From positions 32,029-96,028 of the forward strand of contig JAFTKW010000020.1 in NCBI GenBank assembly GCA_017453065.1: a stretch of 64,000 nucleotides of DNA, read 5' to 3'. The stretch comes from Lachnospiraceae bacterium. GTDB taxonomy: Bacteria > Bacillota > Clostridia > Lachnospirales > Lachnospiraceae. Position 1 is the stretch's first letter; each line of letters opens with the position of its first letter. Below the pieces are notes generated by a model. That model searched no databases, was not told the DNA's origin, and worked only from the letters and a program-made list of their open reading frames with translations. Positions 8,532 to 15,574 of the stretch are shown here, piece by piece. The translations under genes were made by a program, and so were the position numbers.

Positions 8532-9161
8532 ATGGAAAAGATGTATGACGACGTGTCAGATGAAGAACTGATAGATCGTTTGAGACAGGGTGAAAATGGA
8601 ATAACGGATTATCTTTTGGACAAGTTCAAAAATTTGGTTCGAAGCAAGGCTCAGTCTATGTACATCTTGGGAGCGGACAATGATGACTTGATTCAAGAGG
8701 GCATGATTGGGCTGTTCAAGGCTATCAGAGACTATGATAGTGGAAGAGATGCCAGCTTTTTTACTTTTGCCGATTTGTGTATCAGTAGGCAGATGTACAA
8801 TGCTGTACAGGCATCACAAAGACAAAAACATATTCCACTCAACACCTATATTTCTCTTTATTCCCAGGTGGACAGAGAGTCAGGCGAAGGACAGGAACTC
8901 GCAGAGACTATTCCGTCTCAAGCGGGCCCATCTCCAGAGGAAATTGTCATTGGCAATGAGGCGGCAAAGGCTTTGGAGTATTTGATTCAGCAGGAACTCA
9001 GTGACTTTGAAAATCAGGTGCTAGATTTGCATTTGATTGGAATGAGTTATGTTCAGATTGCGAAAGTCTTGGGAAGAGATGAAAAGTCCACAGACAATGC
9101 ACTTCACAGAGTGAAGTCCAAAGTAAAGAAATTGATGAAGGCGCAAAATGCAGCTGAATAA
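8532..9161 (+). CDS. sigH: RNA polymerase sigma factor SigH (early sporulation/stationary phase)
   Basis: A 209-residue sigma-70 family factor. Region 2 reads GADNDDLIQEGMIGLFKAIR with DYDSGRDASFFTFADLCI following; region 4 ends SYVQIAKVLGRDEKSTDNAL, a helix-turn-helix for the -35 box. Length and position after rlmB match SigH of Bacillus, which turns on spo0A and early sporulation genes. The yacP (rae1) gene that separates rlmB from sigH in Bacillus is missing. The 83-bp gap contains GTGCGC (8457-8462) and GCGCAC (8492-8497) as an inverted repeat. Confidence 0.9.
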   Translation: MEKMYDDVSDEELIDRLRQGENGITDYLLDKFKNLVRSKAQSMYILGADNDDLIQEGMIGLFKAIRDYDSGRDASFFTFADLCISRQMYNAVQASQRQKHIPLNTYISLYSQVDRESGEGQELAETIPSQAGPSPEEIVIGNEAAKALEYLIQQELSDFENQVLDLHLIGMSYVQIAKVLGRDEKSTDNALHRVKSKVKKLMKAQNAAE

Positions 9162-9219
9162 GAATTGGTGTATAGGCGTCAAGATAATTGATATTAAGAA
9201 AAGAAATAACAAGAAAAAG

Positions 9220-9264
9220 AAATACCAAGAGAATGGAGTCTGGCTCCTACTCTTGGTATTTTTT
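9220..9264. terminator. bidirectional terminator between sigH and the HAD gene
   Basis: AAATACCAAGAG (9220-9231) pairs with CTCTTGGTATTT (9250-9261); the loop region contains GGAGtctgGCTCC. T and A tracts flank both sides, so it serves convergent sigH and HAD transcripts. Confidence 0.9.
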
Positions 9265-9272
9265 GATTCTGG

Positions 9273-10085
9273 CTATCCGATAAAGCTGAAGTGCAAAAGT
9301 GCGTTCCAAATGCCGTCCTGGCTTGCATTGTCCGTTACATAGCTTACCTGGTCGAAGAGACTGGTTGGATTGGAGTTTCCCATGGCAATGCTGTTTGGCA
9401 CATACTGAAGCATTGGCAAATCGTTGTTGCTGTCACCGAAGGCATAAGATTGACTAAGTGGTAATTGGTAGAAATCCAATACGCGCTGAATGCCAGTAGC
9501 CTTGGAATAACCAGTAGGGACAAATTCTCTGAAGTTCCCGCCTCTGTCGATACAATCAAAGTACTTGTCGCTAACCTTTCGAAAGGCTTCTAACTGAGCG
9601 GGCTCTTGGAACCATATTACGAATTTGTCGCTGACAAAGCTAGGGTCTTCTAAATTAGTGGGCATATGATAGCCTCTGCGGAGAAAGGCCTGATACATGC
9701 GCTGAGCCTGTGGGTCATGAAGCGGACGGCTTAGGTCAAAGCAAACATGCATCTTTGACTCAAATAACAGATCCACATCGGTTGCCTTGGCAATATTTAG
9801 AATATCCATCATGGTCTCGTGGCTCTGGGTTACGGATAGAATTTCTTGTTCGCCACAGTAGATGTTGGTACCGCAGCCGCATACATACCCATCAAAACCT
9901 ATGTCGCGAAAGCGTGCTTCTACATTTTGAAAGCATCTGCCAGTGTTGATGAACATCAAATGGCCATTGGCTCTGGCCTCCTGTATTCCCTTTTTGGTAC
10001 GTTCTGGAATGGAACGGTCCACTTCGGATGTGAGGGTGCCATCTATATCAAAAAATGCAATTTTAATTTGGCGTGTATCTGTCAT
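9273..10085 (-). CDS. Cof-type HAD family hydrolase
   Basis: A 270-residue haloacid dehalogenase-fold phosphatase of the Cof/YidA type (type IIB cap). Motif I is FFDIDGTLTS near the N-terminus, motif II MFINTGR, and the C-terminal motifs III/IV are KATGIQRVLDFY and YAFGDSNNDLPML. Members dephosphorylate sugar phosphates, FMN or similar small substrates; the substrate here is unknown. The frame extends upstream to 10157, but ATG 10085 follows AAAGGAAG and places motif I at the usual distance. It faces sigH across a shared terminator. Confidence 0.9.
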   Translation of the reverse strand: MTDTRQIKIAFFDIDGTLTSEVDRSIPERTKKGIQEARANGHLMFINTGRCFQNVEARFRDIGFDGYVCGCGTNIYCGEQEILSVTQSHETMMDILNIAKATDVDLLFESKMHVCFDLSRPLHDPQAQRMYQAFLRRGYHMPTNLEDPSFVSDKFVIWFQEPAQLEAFRKVSDKYFDCIDRGGNFREFVPTGYSKATGIQRVLDFYQLPLSQSYAFGDSNNDLPMLQYVPNSIAMGNSNPTSLFDQVSYVTDNASQDGIWNALLHFSFIG

Positions 10086-10198
10086 TGTGATTACTTCCTT
10101 TATTTTTGCTTTGTTCATTGTAATGCTTTTTCTAAGTAATGTCAAAATGACCTTCAAACTAGGTCTGAAAATCTTTTTCCTTATTTATAGAAAATGGG

Positions 10199-10256
10199 TT
10201 GACATATAGTAAGGCTATGATATAATACAATCAAACATATGAACAAGTATTCATAT
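10199..10256 (+). promoter_or_regulatory. promoter with CzrA/CadC-like ArsR-family operator
   Basis: TTGACA (10199-10204), 16 bp, TATAAT (10221-10226). Just downstream, 10237-10256 reads ATATGAACAAGTATTCATAT, an imperfect palindrome (8 of 10 positions symmetric) like the operators of Zn/Cd-sensing ArsR/SmtB repressors. It covers the start-site region, so a bound repressor would block the metallochaperone/ATPase unit. No ArsR gene is in the window. Confidence 0.7.
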
Positions 10257-10357
10257 ATGAAAAGAAAAACATTTCATTCATATATCAGTGTGTACATATG
10301 TAAATAAAAGATGTATGCGTAAGCAATCAAATATGTGACAGAAGGAAGGATTTCATT

Positions 10358-10576
10358 ATGAAGAAAACTTACAAAATCGAAGTAGACTGTGCAAACTGTG
10401 CAAACAAGATGGAAGAGGCAACCAAGAATACTGCAGGTGTAAAGGATGCAACTGTGAATTTCATGGCTCTAAAGATGATTGTTGAGTTTGAAGAGGGTCA
10501 GGACCCAGAGACAGTTATGAAAGAGGTTTTGAAGAACTGTAAGAAGGTTGAAGATGACTGTGAAATTTTCTTCTAA
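10358..10576 (+). CDS. HMA domain metal-binding protein (metallochaperone)
   Basis: A 72-residue single heavy-metal-associated domain: ferredoxin-like fold with the metal site DCANCANKMEE (CxxC at residues 11-14 region), then VNFMALKMIVEF. It is 43 bp upstream of a P1B ATPase that lacks its own N-terminal HMA domain, so it probably acts as the detached metal-binding domain or chaperone of that pump. The DCANC motif is typical of Zn/Cd-type domains; the metal is not proven. A ribosome site GAAGGAAGG precedes it. Confidence 0.9.
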   Translation: MKKTYKIEVDCANCANKMEEATKNTAGVKDATVNFMALKMIVEFEEGQDPETVMKEVLKNCKKVEDDCEIFF

Positions 10577-10619
10577 GAATAGAAGAGAGGTTTAATCATT
10601 CATTAGGTTGGTGAATTAT

Positions 10620-12512
10620 ATGACAAAAAAGCAAAAGAAGGTTTTAGTTCGTATCCTGGTTACAGTGATACTTTTAATTGTGGTGCAATTTATTCCAGCA
10701 AAAGGTCTTTTGAAGTTTGGGATTTATCTGGTCCCATATCTGGTGATTGGCTATGACATCTTAAAGAAAGCTTTCAAAGGAATTTGCAATAAGCAGGTAT
10801 TTGATGAGAATTTTTTGATGGCGATTGCTACAGTTGGCGCTTTGGTTTTAGGAGCGCTGCAGACAGATGATTATTTGGAAGCAGTAGCGGTTATGCTGTT
10901 TTATCAGGTGGGTGAACTGTTCCAAAGCTATGCGGTTGGCAAAAGCCGTCGCAATATTTCCGCTCTTATGGATATTCGTCCGGACTATGCCAATGTCATG
11001 GAGGATGGAAAACTTTGTCAGGTAGATCCAGATGAGGTAGAAGTGGGAACTATCATTTGGGTACAGCCAGGAGAGAAGATTCCTATTGACGGCATAGTAG
11101 TAGAAGGAGAAACCACATTAAATACCAGTGCACTCACAGGTGAAAGTTTACCTAGAGAGGTAGCGGTAGGGGATGAGGTGATCAGTGGTTGCATCAATAT
11201 GACGGCTCTTTTACAGATTCGTACCACCAAGGAATTTGGAGAGTCTACTGTATCCAAGATATTGGATTTGGTGGAGAATTCCAGTTCCAAGAAATCTAAG
11301 TCTGAGAAGTTTATTTCTAGATTTGCTAAATATTATACTCCGGCGGTTTGCTATAGTGCGTTGGCTTTGGCTATATTGCTTCCACTTGGCAGAATGTTGT
11401 TTGGTCTGGAACCTATGTGGCTGGATGCTTTGGGCAGAGCCCTTAGCTTTTTGGTTGTAAGTTGCCCATGTGCACTGGTAATCAGTATTCCGCTTAGTTT
11501 CTTTGCAGGAATAGGTGGTGCTAGCCATGCGGGTGTATTGGTTAAGGGTTCCAACTATTTGGAATTACTTGCGAAGGCAGAGACGGTGGTCTTTGACAAG
11601 ACAGGCACCATGACGCAGGGTGTCTTTGAAGTGATCGATGTTCAGGTGGCCAATGTTTCTAGGGAGCAATTGCTTGAACTGACTGCTCTGGCAGAAAGTC
11701 ATTCCAGCCATCCTATCAGCAAGAGCATCCAGAAGGCGTATCTGGAGGACGGTCATGAGAGTCTGGATATTCAGAGAGTGACTGGAGTACAGGAGATTAG
11801 CGGAAATGGCGTCATTGCGACGGTAGATGGAAGAGAAGTGGCGGCTGGAAACCACAAGTTGATGCAGCAGCTTGGTGTGGAATATGTAGACTGTGAGCAG
11901 ATTGGCACGGTGGTCTATGTTGCTATTGATAAGAAATATGCAGGATATATCCTAATAGCAGACAAGTTAAAGCCTCATGCAAAGGAGGCTGTGAAAGCCC
12001 TTCGTAAGGCGGGTGTTCGCAACATTGTAATGCTGACAGGAGATAGAACTGAAGTGGCAGAAAACGTGGCTAGCGAACTGGGAATTACAGAAGTGTACAG
12101 TCAGTTGCTGCCAGGAGACAAGGTTGACAAAGTGGAGGAACTCCTTACCTTGAAAAAGGAGAAAGGTCAACTTGTATTCGTTGGGGATGGTATCAATGAT
12201 GCCCCAGTACTCTCCAGAGCAGATATTGGAATTGCTATGGGAGCCCTTGGTTCAGATGCGGCTATTGAAGCAGCAGATGTGGTTTTGATGGACGATGATC
12301 CTTTAAAGATTTCAAAGGCTATCAATATTTCTAGAAAGTGTGTTGGAATTGTATATCAAAACATTGTATTTGCTATTGGTATTAAGGTGATTTGCCTGGC
12401 ACTGGTAGCCCTTGGATGGGCAGGCATGTGGCTCGCCATCTTTGCAGATGTGGGAGTTATGGTACTGGCGGTGGTGAATGCAATTAGGGCGTTGTTTGTG
12501 AAGAAGTGTTAA
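10620..12512 (+). CDS. P1B-type heavy metal ATPase (Zn/Cd/Pb efflux type)
   Basis: A 630-residue P-type ATPase exporting soft divalent metals. Seen: TGES actuator loop (173-176), CPC in the transport helix (282-284), phosphorylation site DKTGT (326-330), SHPI of the nucleotide domain, GDGINDAPVL hinge, and a last helix pair with GMWLAIFADVGVMVLAVVNA; the conserved Asp there and the CPC motif favour Zn/Cd/Pb over Cu. No N-terminal HMA domain: it is the separate upstream gene. In-frame TTG 10608 and GTG 10611 also exist; the ribosome site is weak, so the start is uncertain by a few codons. Confidence 0.93.
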   Translation: MTKKQKKVLVRILVTVILLIVVQFIPAKGLLKFGIYLVPYLVIGYDILKKAFKGICNKQVFDENFLMAIATVGALVLGALQTDDYLEAVAVMLFYQVGELFQSYAVGKSRRNISALMDIRPDYANVMEDGKLCQVDPDEVEVGTIIWVQPGEKIPIDGIVVEGETTLNTSALTGESLPREVAVGDEVISGCINMTALLQIRTTKEFGESTVSKILDLVENSSSKKSKSEKFISRFAKYYTPAVCYSALALAILLPLGRMLFGLEPMWLDALGRALSFLVVSCPCALVISIPLSFFAGIGGASHAGVLVKGSNYLELLAKAETVVFDKTGTMTQGVFEVIDVQVANVSREQLLELTALAESHSSHPISKSIQKAYLEDGHESLDIQRVTGVQEISGNGVIATVDGREVAAGNHKLMQQLGVEYVDCEQIGTVVYVAIDKKYAGYILIADKLKPHAKEAVKALRKAGVRNIVMLTGDRTEVAENVASELGITEVYSQLLPGDKVDKVEELLTLKKEKGQLVFVGDGINDAPVLSRADIGIAMGALGSDAAIEAADVVLMDDDPLKISKAINISRKCVGIVYQNIVFAIGIKVICLALVALGWAGMWLAIFADVGVMVLAVVNAIRALFVKKC

Positions 12513-12548
12513 ATAGCACAAACTTGCCCGTAGACGTGTGAGATTCAA

Positions 12549-12614
12549 CGTTATCAGCTGTAACAAAAAAAGAGATATCCGAATGGATATCTCTTTTTGT
12601 TACAGCTGATAACG
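12549..12614. terminator. very long inverted-repeat terminator overlapping the tRNA-Thr 3' end
   Basis: The left arm 12549-12580 and right arm 12585-12614 are complementary over 30 bp apart from two extra A residues; the loop is GAAT. The right arm includes CAGCTGATAACG, the last bases of tRNA-Thr. T-rich tracts exist in both directions, so it should end both the ATPase mRNA and the tRNA-Thr transcript. Confidence 0.85.
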
Positions 12615-12676
12615 GGAATCGAACCCGTGACCTCTACCTTACCAAGGTAACGCTCTACCGACTGAGCCATATCAGC
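12604..12676 (-). tRNA. tRNA-Thr (GGT)
   Basis: The minus strand forms a cloverleaf: acceptor GCTGATA/TATCAGC, D arm GCTCAGTCGGTAGAGC, anticodon stem TTACC/GGTAG around loop TTGGTAA (anticodon GGT), T arm GGGTTCGATTCCC. Discriminator T; CCA not encoded. Confidence 0.94.
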
Positions 12677-12789
12677 TTAGTATATACAAGGAAAAGTTCC
12701 CTCGTAATCACCGAATGCTATTGTATCAAAAGCAAAATGCTTTGTCAACGCAAATTTCACATTAAATAGAAACAATTCAAGAGGCTAAT

Positions 12790-13080
12790 TTACAGGAAAT
12801 CGTTGGTGGATTTGCGCACGATGAAACGTACCTCATCAGTCACATTTGAGCCCAATCCTTTGATTGCTTCCTCTGCGGTTTCTCTTGAACTCTCATTTAC
12901 GCATAGCACACACAATACCTTATGGCGGCTAAAGAGTTTGCGCTTTGGCCAACGAATGAAATAAGAGATGCGATTCTGAAGCAAAACTTTTTCAATCTGC
13001 TGTTTGACTTCAAGAGAGGAAATTTCGCAAATTTCATATTCGTTATTAACTTTTTGTGAGTTAAAAATAGTGTTCTGCAT
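12790..13080 (-). CDS. hypothetical protein, 96 aa
   Basis: A real-looking gene: ATG at 13080 has GGAG nine bases upstream and a TATAAT-like box lies about 25 bp further up. The protein is mixed alpha/beta with many charged residues: QKVNNEYEICEISSLEVKQQ, a basic middle (RWPKRKLFSRHK), a hydrophobic strand VLCVLCVNES and helix SSRETAEEAIKGLG. This alternation suggests a small ferredoxin-like or DUF2007-like fold, but I do not recognise the family. It is divergent from pullulanase. Confidence 0.6.
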   Translation of the reverse strand: MQNTIFNSQKVNNEYEICEISSLEVKQQIEKVLLQNRISYFIRWPKRKLFSRHKVLCVLCVNESSRETAEEAIKGLGSNVTDEVRFIVRKSTNDFL

Positions 13081-13162
13081 AGTTATCTACTCCAATCTAA
13101 GATATTATATCATAGCATAAGAAAAATTTCATTAGAAAAAGAGAAAATTAAGTAGAAAAAAG

Positions 13163-13191
13163 TTTGCTTTTCTATGAGAATAATGTATAAT
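13163..13191 (+). promoter_or_regulatory. promoter of the pullulanase gene
   Basis: TTTGCT (13163-13168), 17 bp, TATAAT (13186-13191), 32 bp before the start codon. Confidence 0.65.
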
Positions 13192-13223
13192 ATTTTCGTA
13201 AAGTTTCGGAAGGAGACGTAAAA

Positions 13224-15209
13224 ATGACGGGGTTAGATTTTAAAAATTATTATGAGACAGAAGCATTCAAAAAGGAATGTATAGATTTAAATACCCAGTG
13301 GGGAAGTCATTATGCCAAGGAAGGAACCAGATTTTTTGTATGGTCAACAAAAGCAGATGGCGTCAATGTTTGTATCTATACGAGGGGCACAGATGGAGAA
13401 GAAGGTGCTAGACAGGTAGGCGTATATCCTATGACAGTGGGGACTGAGATGGGCAAGAAGGCTACCTATGAGTGCTATGTAGAAGGCGATCTTGAAGGCT
13501 ATTATTATACTTATCAGGTGATTAGAGAGGGCCAGATGTTTGAGTGCCCAGACCCATATGGAAGGAGTGCGGGCGCAAACGGCCAGCGCAGCATGATTTT
13601 GGATTTGGGAGCTACCAATCCTGCAGGCTGGGATAAGGATGCAAATTGGAAGCAGATCAATCCATATACAGCGATTTATGAATTACATGTGAAAGATTTT
13701 TCTTACCAGGAAGCTTCTGGCGTGTCCAGTGCTCACAGAGGTAAGTTCCTTGCATTTACCGAAAAGTGTAAAGCAACCAAGCATTTGATGGACCTGGGAA
13801 TTAGCCATGTGCATTTCCTACCGATGTATGATTATGGTTCTGTGGATGAAACTGGAACAGATGATCAGTTTAACTGGGGTTATGACCCTGTGAACTACAA
13901 TGTTCCTGAAGGTTCTTACAGTACAAATCCATATGATGGAAGAGTGCGTGTGAAGGAAGCCAAGCAGATGATTCAGGCCCTTCACAATATGGGCATCGGT
14001 GTGGTAATGGATGTGGTTTACAACCACACTTACCGTAGCGATGACGGTTTCCAGATATTGGCACCTTATTACTATTATAGAACCAAAGAGGACGGTACTT
14101 TGGCAGATGCTTCTGCTTGTGGAGACGAGACCGCTACTGAAAAAGAAATGTTCAATCAGTTTATTCGTCAGTCTTTGCTCTACTGGGCGCAGGAGTATCA
14201 CATGGATGGCTTCCGTTTTGACTTGATGGCAATTCATGATGTGGCTACTATGAACCAGATTAGAGCAGACTTAAATAGCCTTCCTACAGGCAAAAAGATT
14301 TTGTTGTACGGAGAGCCTTGGGCGGCAGCTACACCTGCAATGGCAGAGGGCGTTTATCCCGCAGACAAAGCGCATCTTGATATGTTGGACGAAGGGATTG
14401 CGATTTTCTCTGACGATACGAGAGATGCTATTAAGGGAAGTGTGTTCTATGCAAAAGAGCCAGGATATGTCAACGGAAAGGCTGGCATGGAAGACAAAAT
14501 AGCGCATACCTTTAGCGCATGGTGTCATAGTCAGGATGTACCAAAGCATGTACCTGGTCAGATCATTAGCTATGTATCAGTTCACGACAATTATACTTTG
14601 TGGGATAAATTGGTTTTGACCATGACAGGCGGTGAGGAATTTGGAAAACGCCATCCACAGGTGATAGATGCGAACAAATTGACTGCTGCAATTGTGTATT
14701 TGAGTCTTGGAACACCACTTATGCAGGCAGGTGAGGAGTTTGGTCGAACAAAGCTTGGAGATGAAAATAGTTATGCATCTTCTCCAGTGTTAAATCAGTT
14801 GGATTACAATCGAATGGAAGAATATAGTGATTTGGTTTCCTATTATCAGGGTTTGATTCAGTTTAGACGCAAACTGGGCATTTATCTGGACGGAAGCAGT
14901 GCAGCTGCAGAGCAGGTTAAGACTTTGTATGCTCAGGACGGCATTGTTGTGATGGAAGTGGACAATACTCCATACGCAGACAAAGGCGACTGGAAAAAGG
15001 TGCTTTTGATGTGTAATAGCAACCGTCAGGACAAGGAATATACTCTTCCAGAAGGTACATGGAAAAAGTTATTAGATAAAAATTCTTCTTGGTTATGGAA
15101 AAATGACAGCCTTTGGAGTACAATTACAGGAAAGGGCATCGAAACATGTAAGGGTGCAGTAACACTTTCTGCAAGTTCGATGACTGTACTCGGTAGAAAG
15201 GAAGTATAA
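13224..15209 (+). CDS. pulA: type I pullulanase (alpha-1,6-glucan debranching)
   Basis: A 661-residue GH13 enzyme cleaving alpha-1,6 branches of pullulan, glycogen or starch fragments. An N-terminal CBM48-like beta domain is followed by the barrel with the pullulanase motif FNWGYDPVNYNVPEGSYS, region I MDVVYNHTY, region II DGFRFDLMAIHDV (nucleophile Asp), region III LLYGEPWAA (acid/base Glu), and region IV YVSVHDNYTLWDKL. No signal peptide or sortase motif is present, so it is cytoplasmic and likely works on glycogen or imported maltodextrins. The ribosome site GGAAGGAG is strong. A short gene follows 3 bp downstream. Confidence 0.93.
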   Translation: MTGLDFKNYYETEAFKKECIDLNTQWGSHYAKEGTRFFVWSTKADGVNVCIYTRGTDGEEGARQVGVYPMTVGTEMGKKATYECYVEGDLEGYYYTYQVIREGQMFECPDPYGRSAGANGQRSMILDLGATNPAGWDKDANWKQINPYTAIYELHVKDFSYQEASGVSSAHRGKFLAFTEKCKATKHLMDLGISHVHFLPMYDYGSVDETGTDDQFNWGYDPVNYNVPEGSYSTNPYDGRVRVKEAKQMIQALHNMGIGVVMDVVYNHTYRSDDGFQILAPYYYYRTKEDGTLADASACGDETATEKEMFNQFIRQSLLYWAQEYHMDGFRFDLMAIHDVATMNQIRADLNSLPTGKKILLYGEPWAAATPAMAEGVYPADKAHLDMLDEGIAIFSDDTRDAIKGSVFYAKEPGYVNGKAGMEDKIAHTFSAWCHSQDVPKHVPGQIISYVSVHDNYTLWDKLVLTMTGGEEFGKRHPQVIDANKLTAAIVYLSLGTPLMQAGEEFGRTKLGDENSYASSPVLNQLDYNRMEEYSDLVSYYQGLIQFRRKLGIYLDGSSAAAEQVKTLYAQDGIVVMEVDNTPYADKGDWKKVLLMCNSNRQDKEYTLPEGTWKKLLDKNSSWLWKNDSLWSTITGKGIETCKGAVTLSASSMTVLGRKEV

Positions 15210-15212
15210 ATA

Positions 15213-15491
15213 ATGGACTTTTTCACTAAGGTAGAAGAAACCATCACCACCAAAGGACAAGCTGCAGTAGACAAGGCAAAGGAGTTGGCAGAGATTGCCA
15301 GTCTTCGTGGCCAGATTAGCACTTGCGAAGATATGTTAAAGCGCAATTATATGGAAATAGGACGTATCTACTACGAGAACTTTGGGGATATGCCAGAGCA
15401 GCTGTTTGAGAAGCAGTGTCGCAACATTAAGAATGCGCAGAGAGGCATTGAAGAATTAGAAAAACAGATTCGTGAAATTAAAGGTCTATAA
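15213..15491 (+). CDS. conserved hypothetical helical protein, 92 aa
   Basis: Begins 3 bp after the pullulanase stop, so it is translated from the same transcript. The sequence is almost wholly helical and charged: MDFFTKVEETITTKGQ, then ELAEIASLRGQISTCEDMLK and a C-terminal coiled-coil-like segment IKNAQRGIEELEKQIREIK. No membrane segment or catalytic motif. Related short proteins occur in Lachnospiraceae without assigned role. A terminator follows. Any link to glycogen metabolism would be only by position. Confidence 0.7.
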   Translation: MDFFTKVEETITTKGQAAVDKAKELAEIASLRGQISTCEDMLKRNYMEIGRIYYENFGDMPEQLFEKQCRNIKNAQRGIEELEKQIREIKGL

Positions 15492-15508
15492 GAAAAGATT
15501 TATACAAG

Positions 15509-15538
15509 AAAGGCAACCTCGTTCGAGGTTGCCTTTTG
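15509..15538. terminator. bidirectional intrinsic terminator
   Basis: AAAGGCAACCTCG (15509-15521), TT loop, CGAGGTTGCCTTT (15524-15536). It ends the pulA unit and lies just beyond the 3' end of the convergent PBP gene. Confidence 0.9.
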
Positions 15539-15574
15539 TCATTTTGAAATGATATTTCATATACCATCCAAGCG

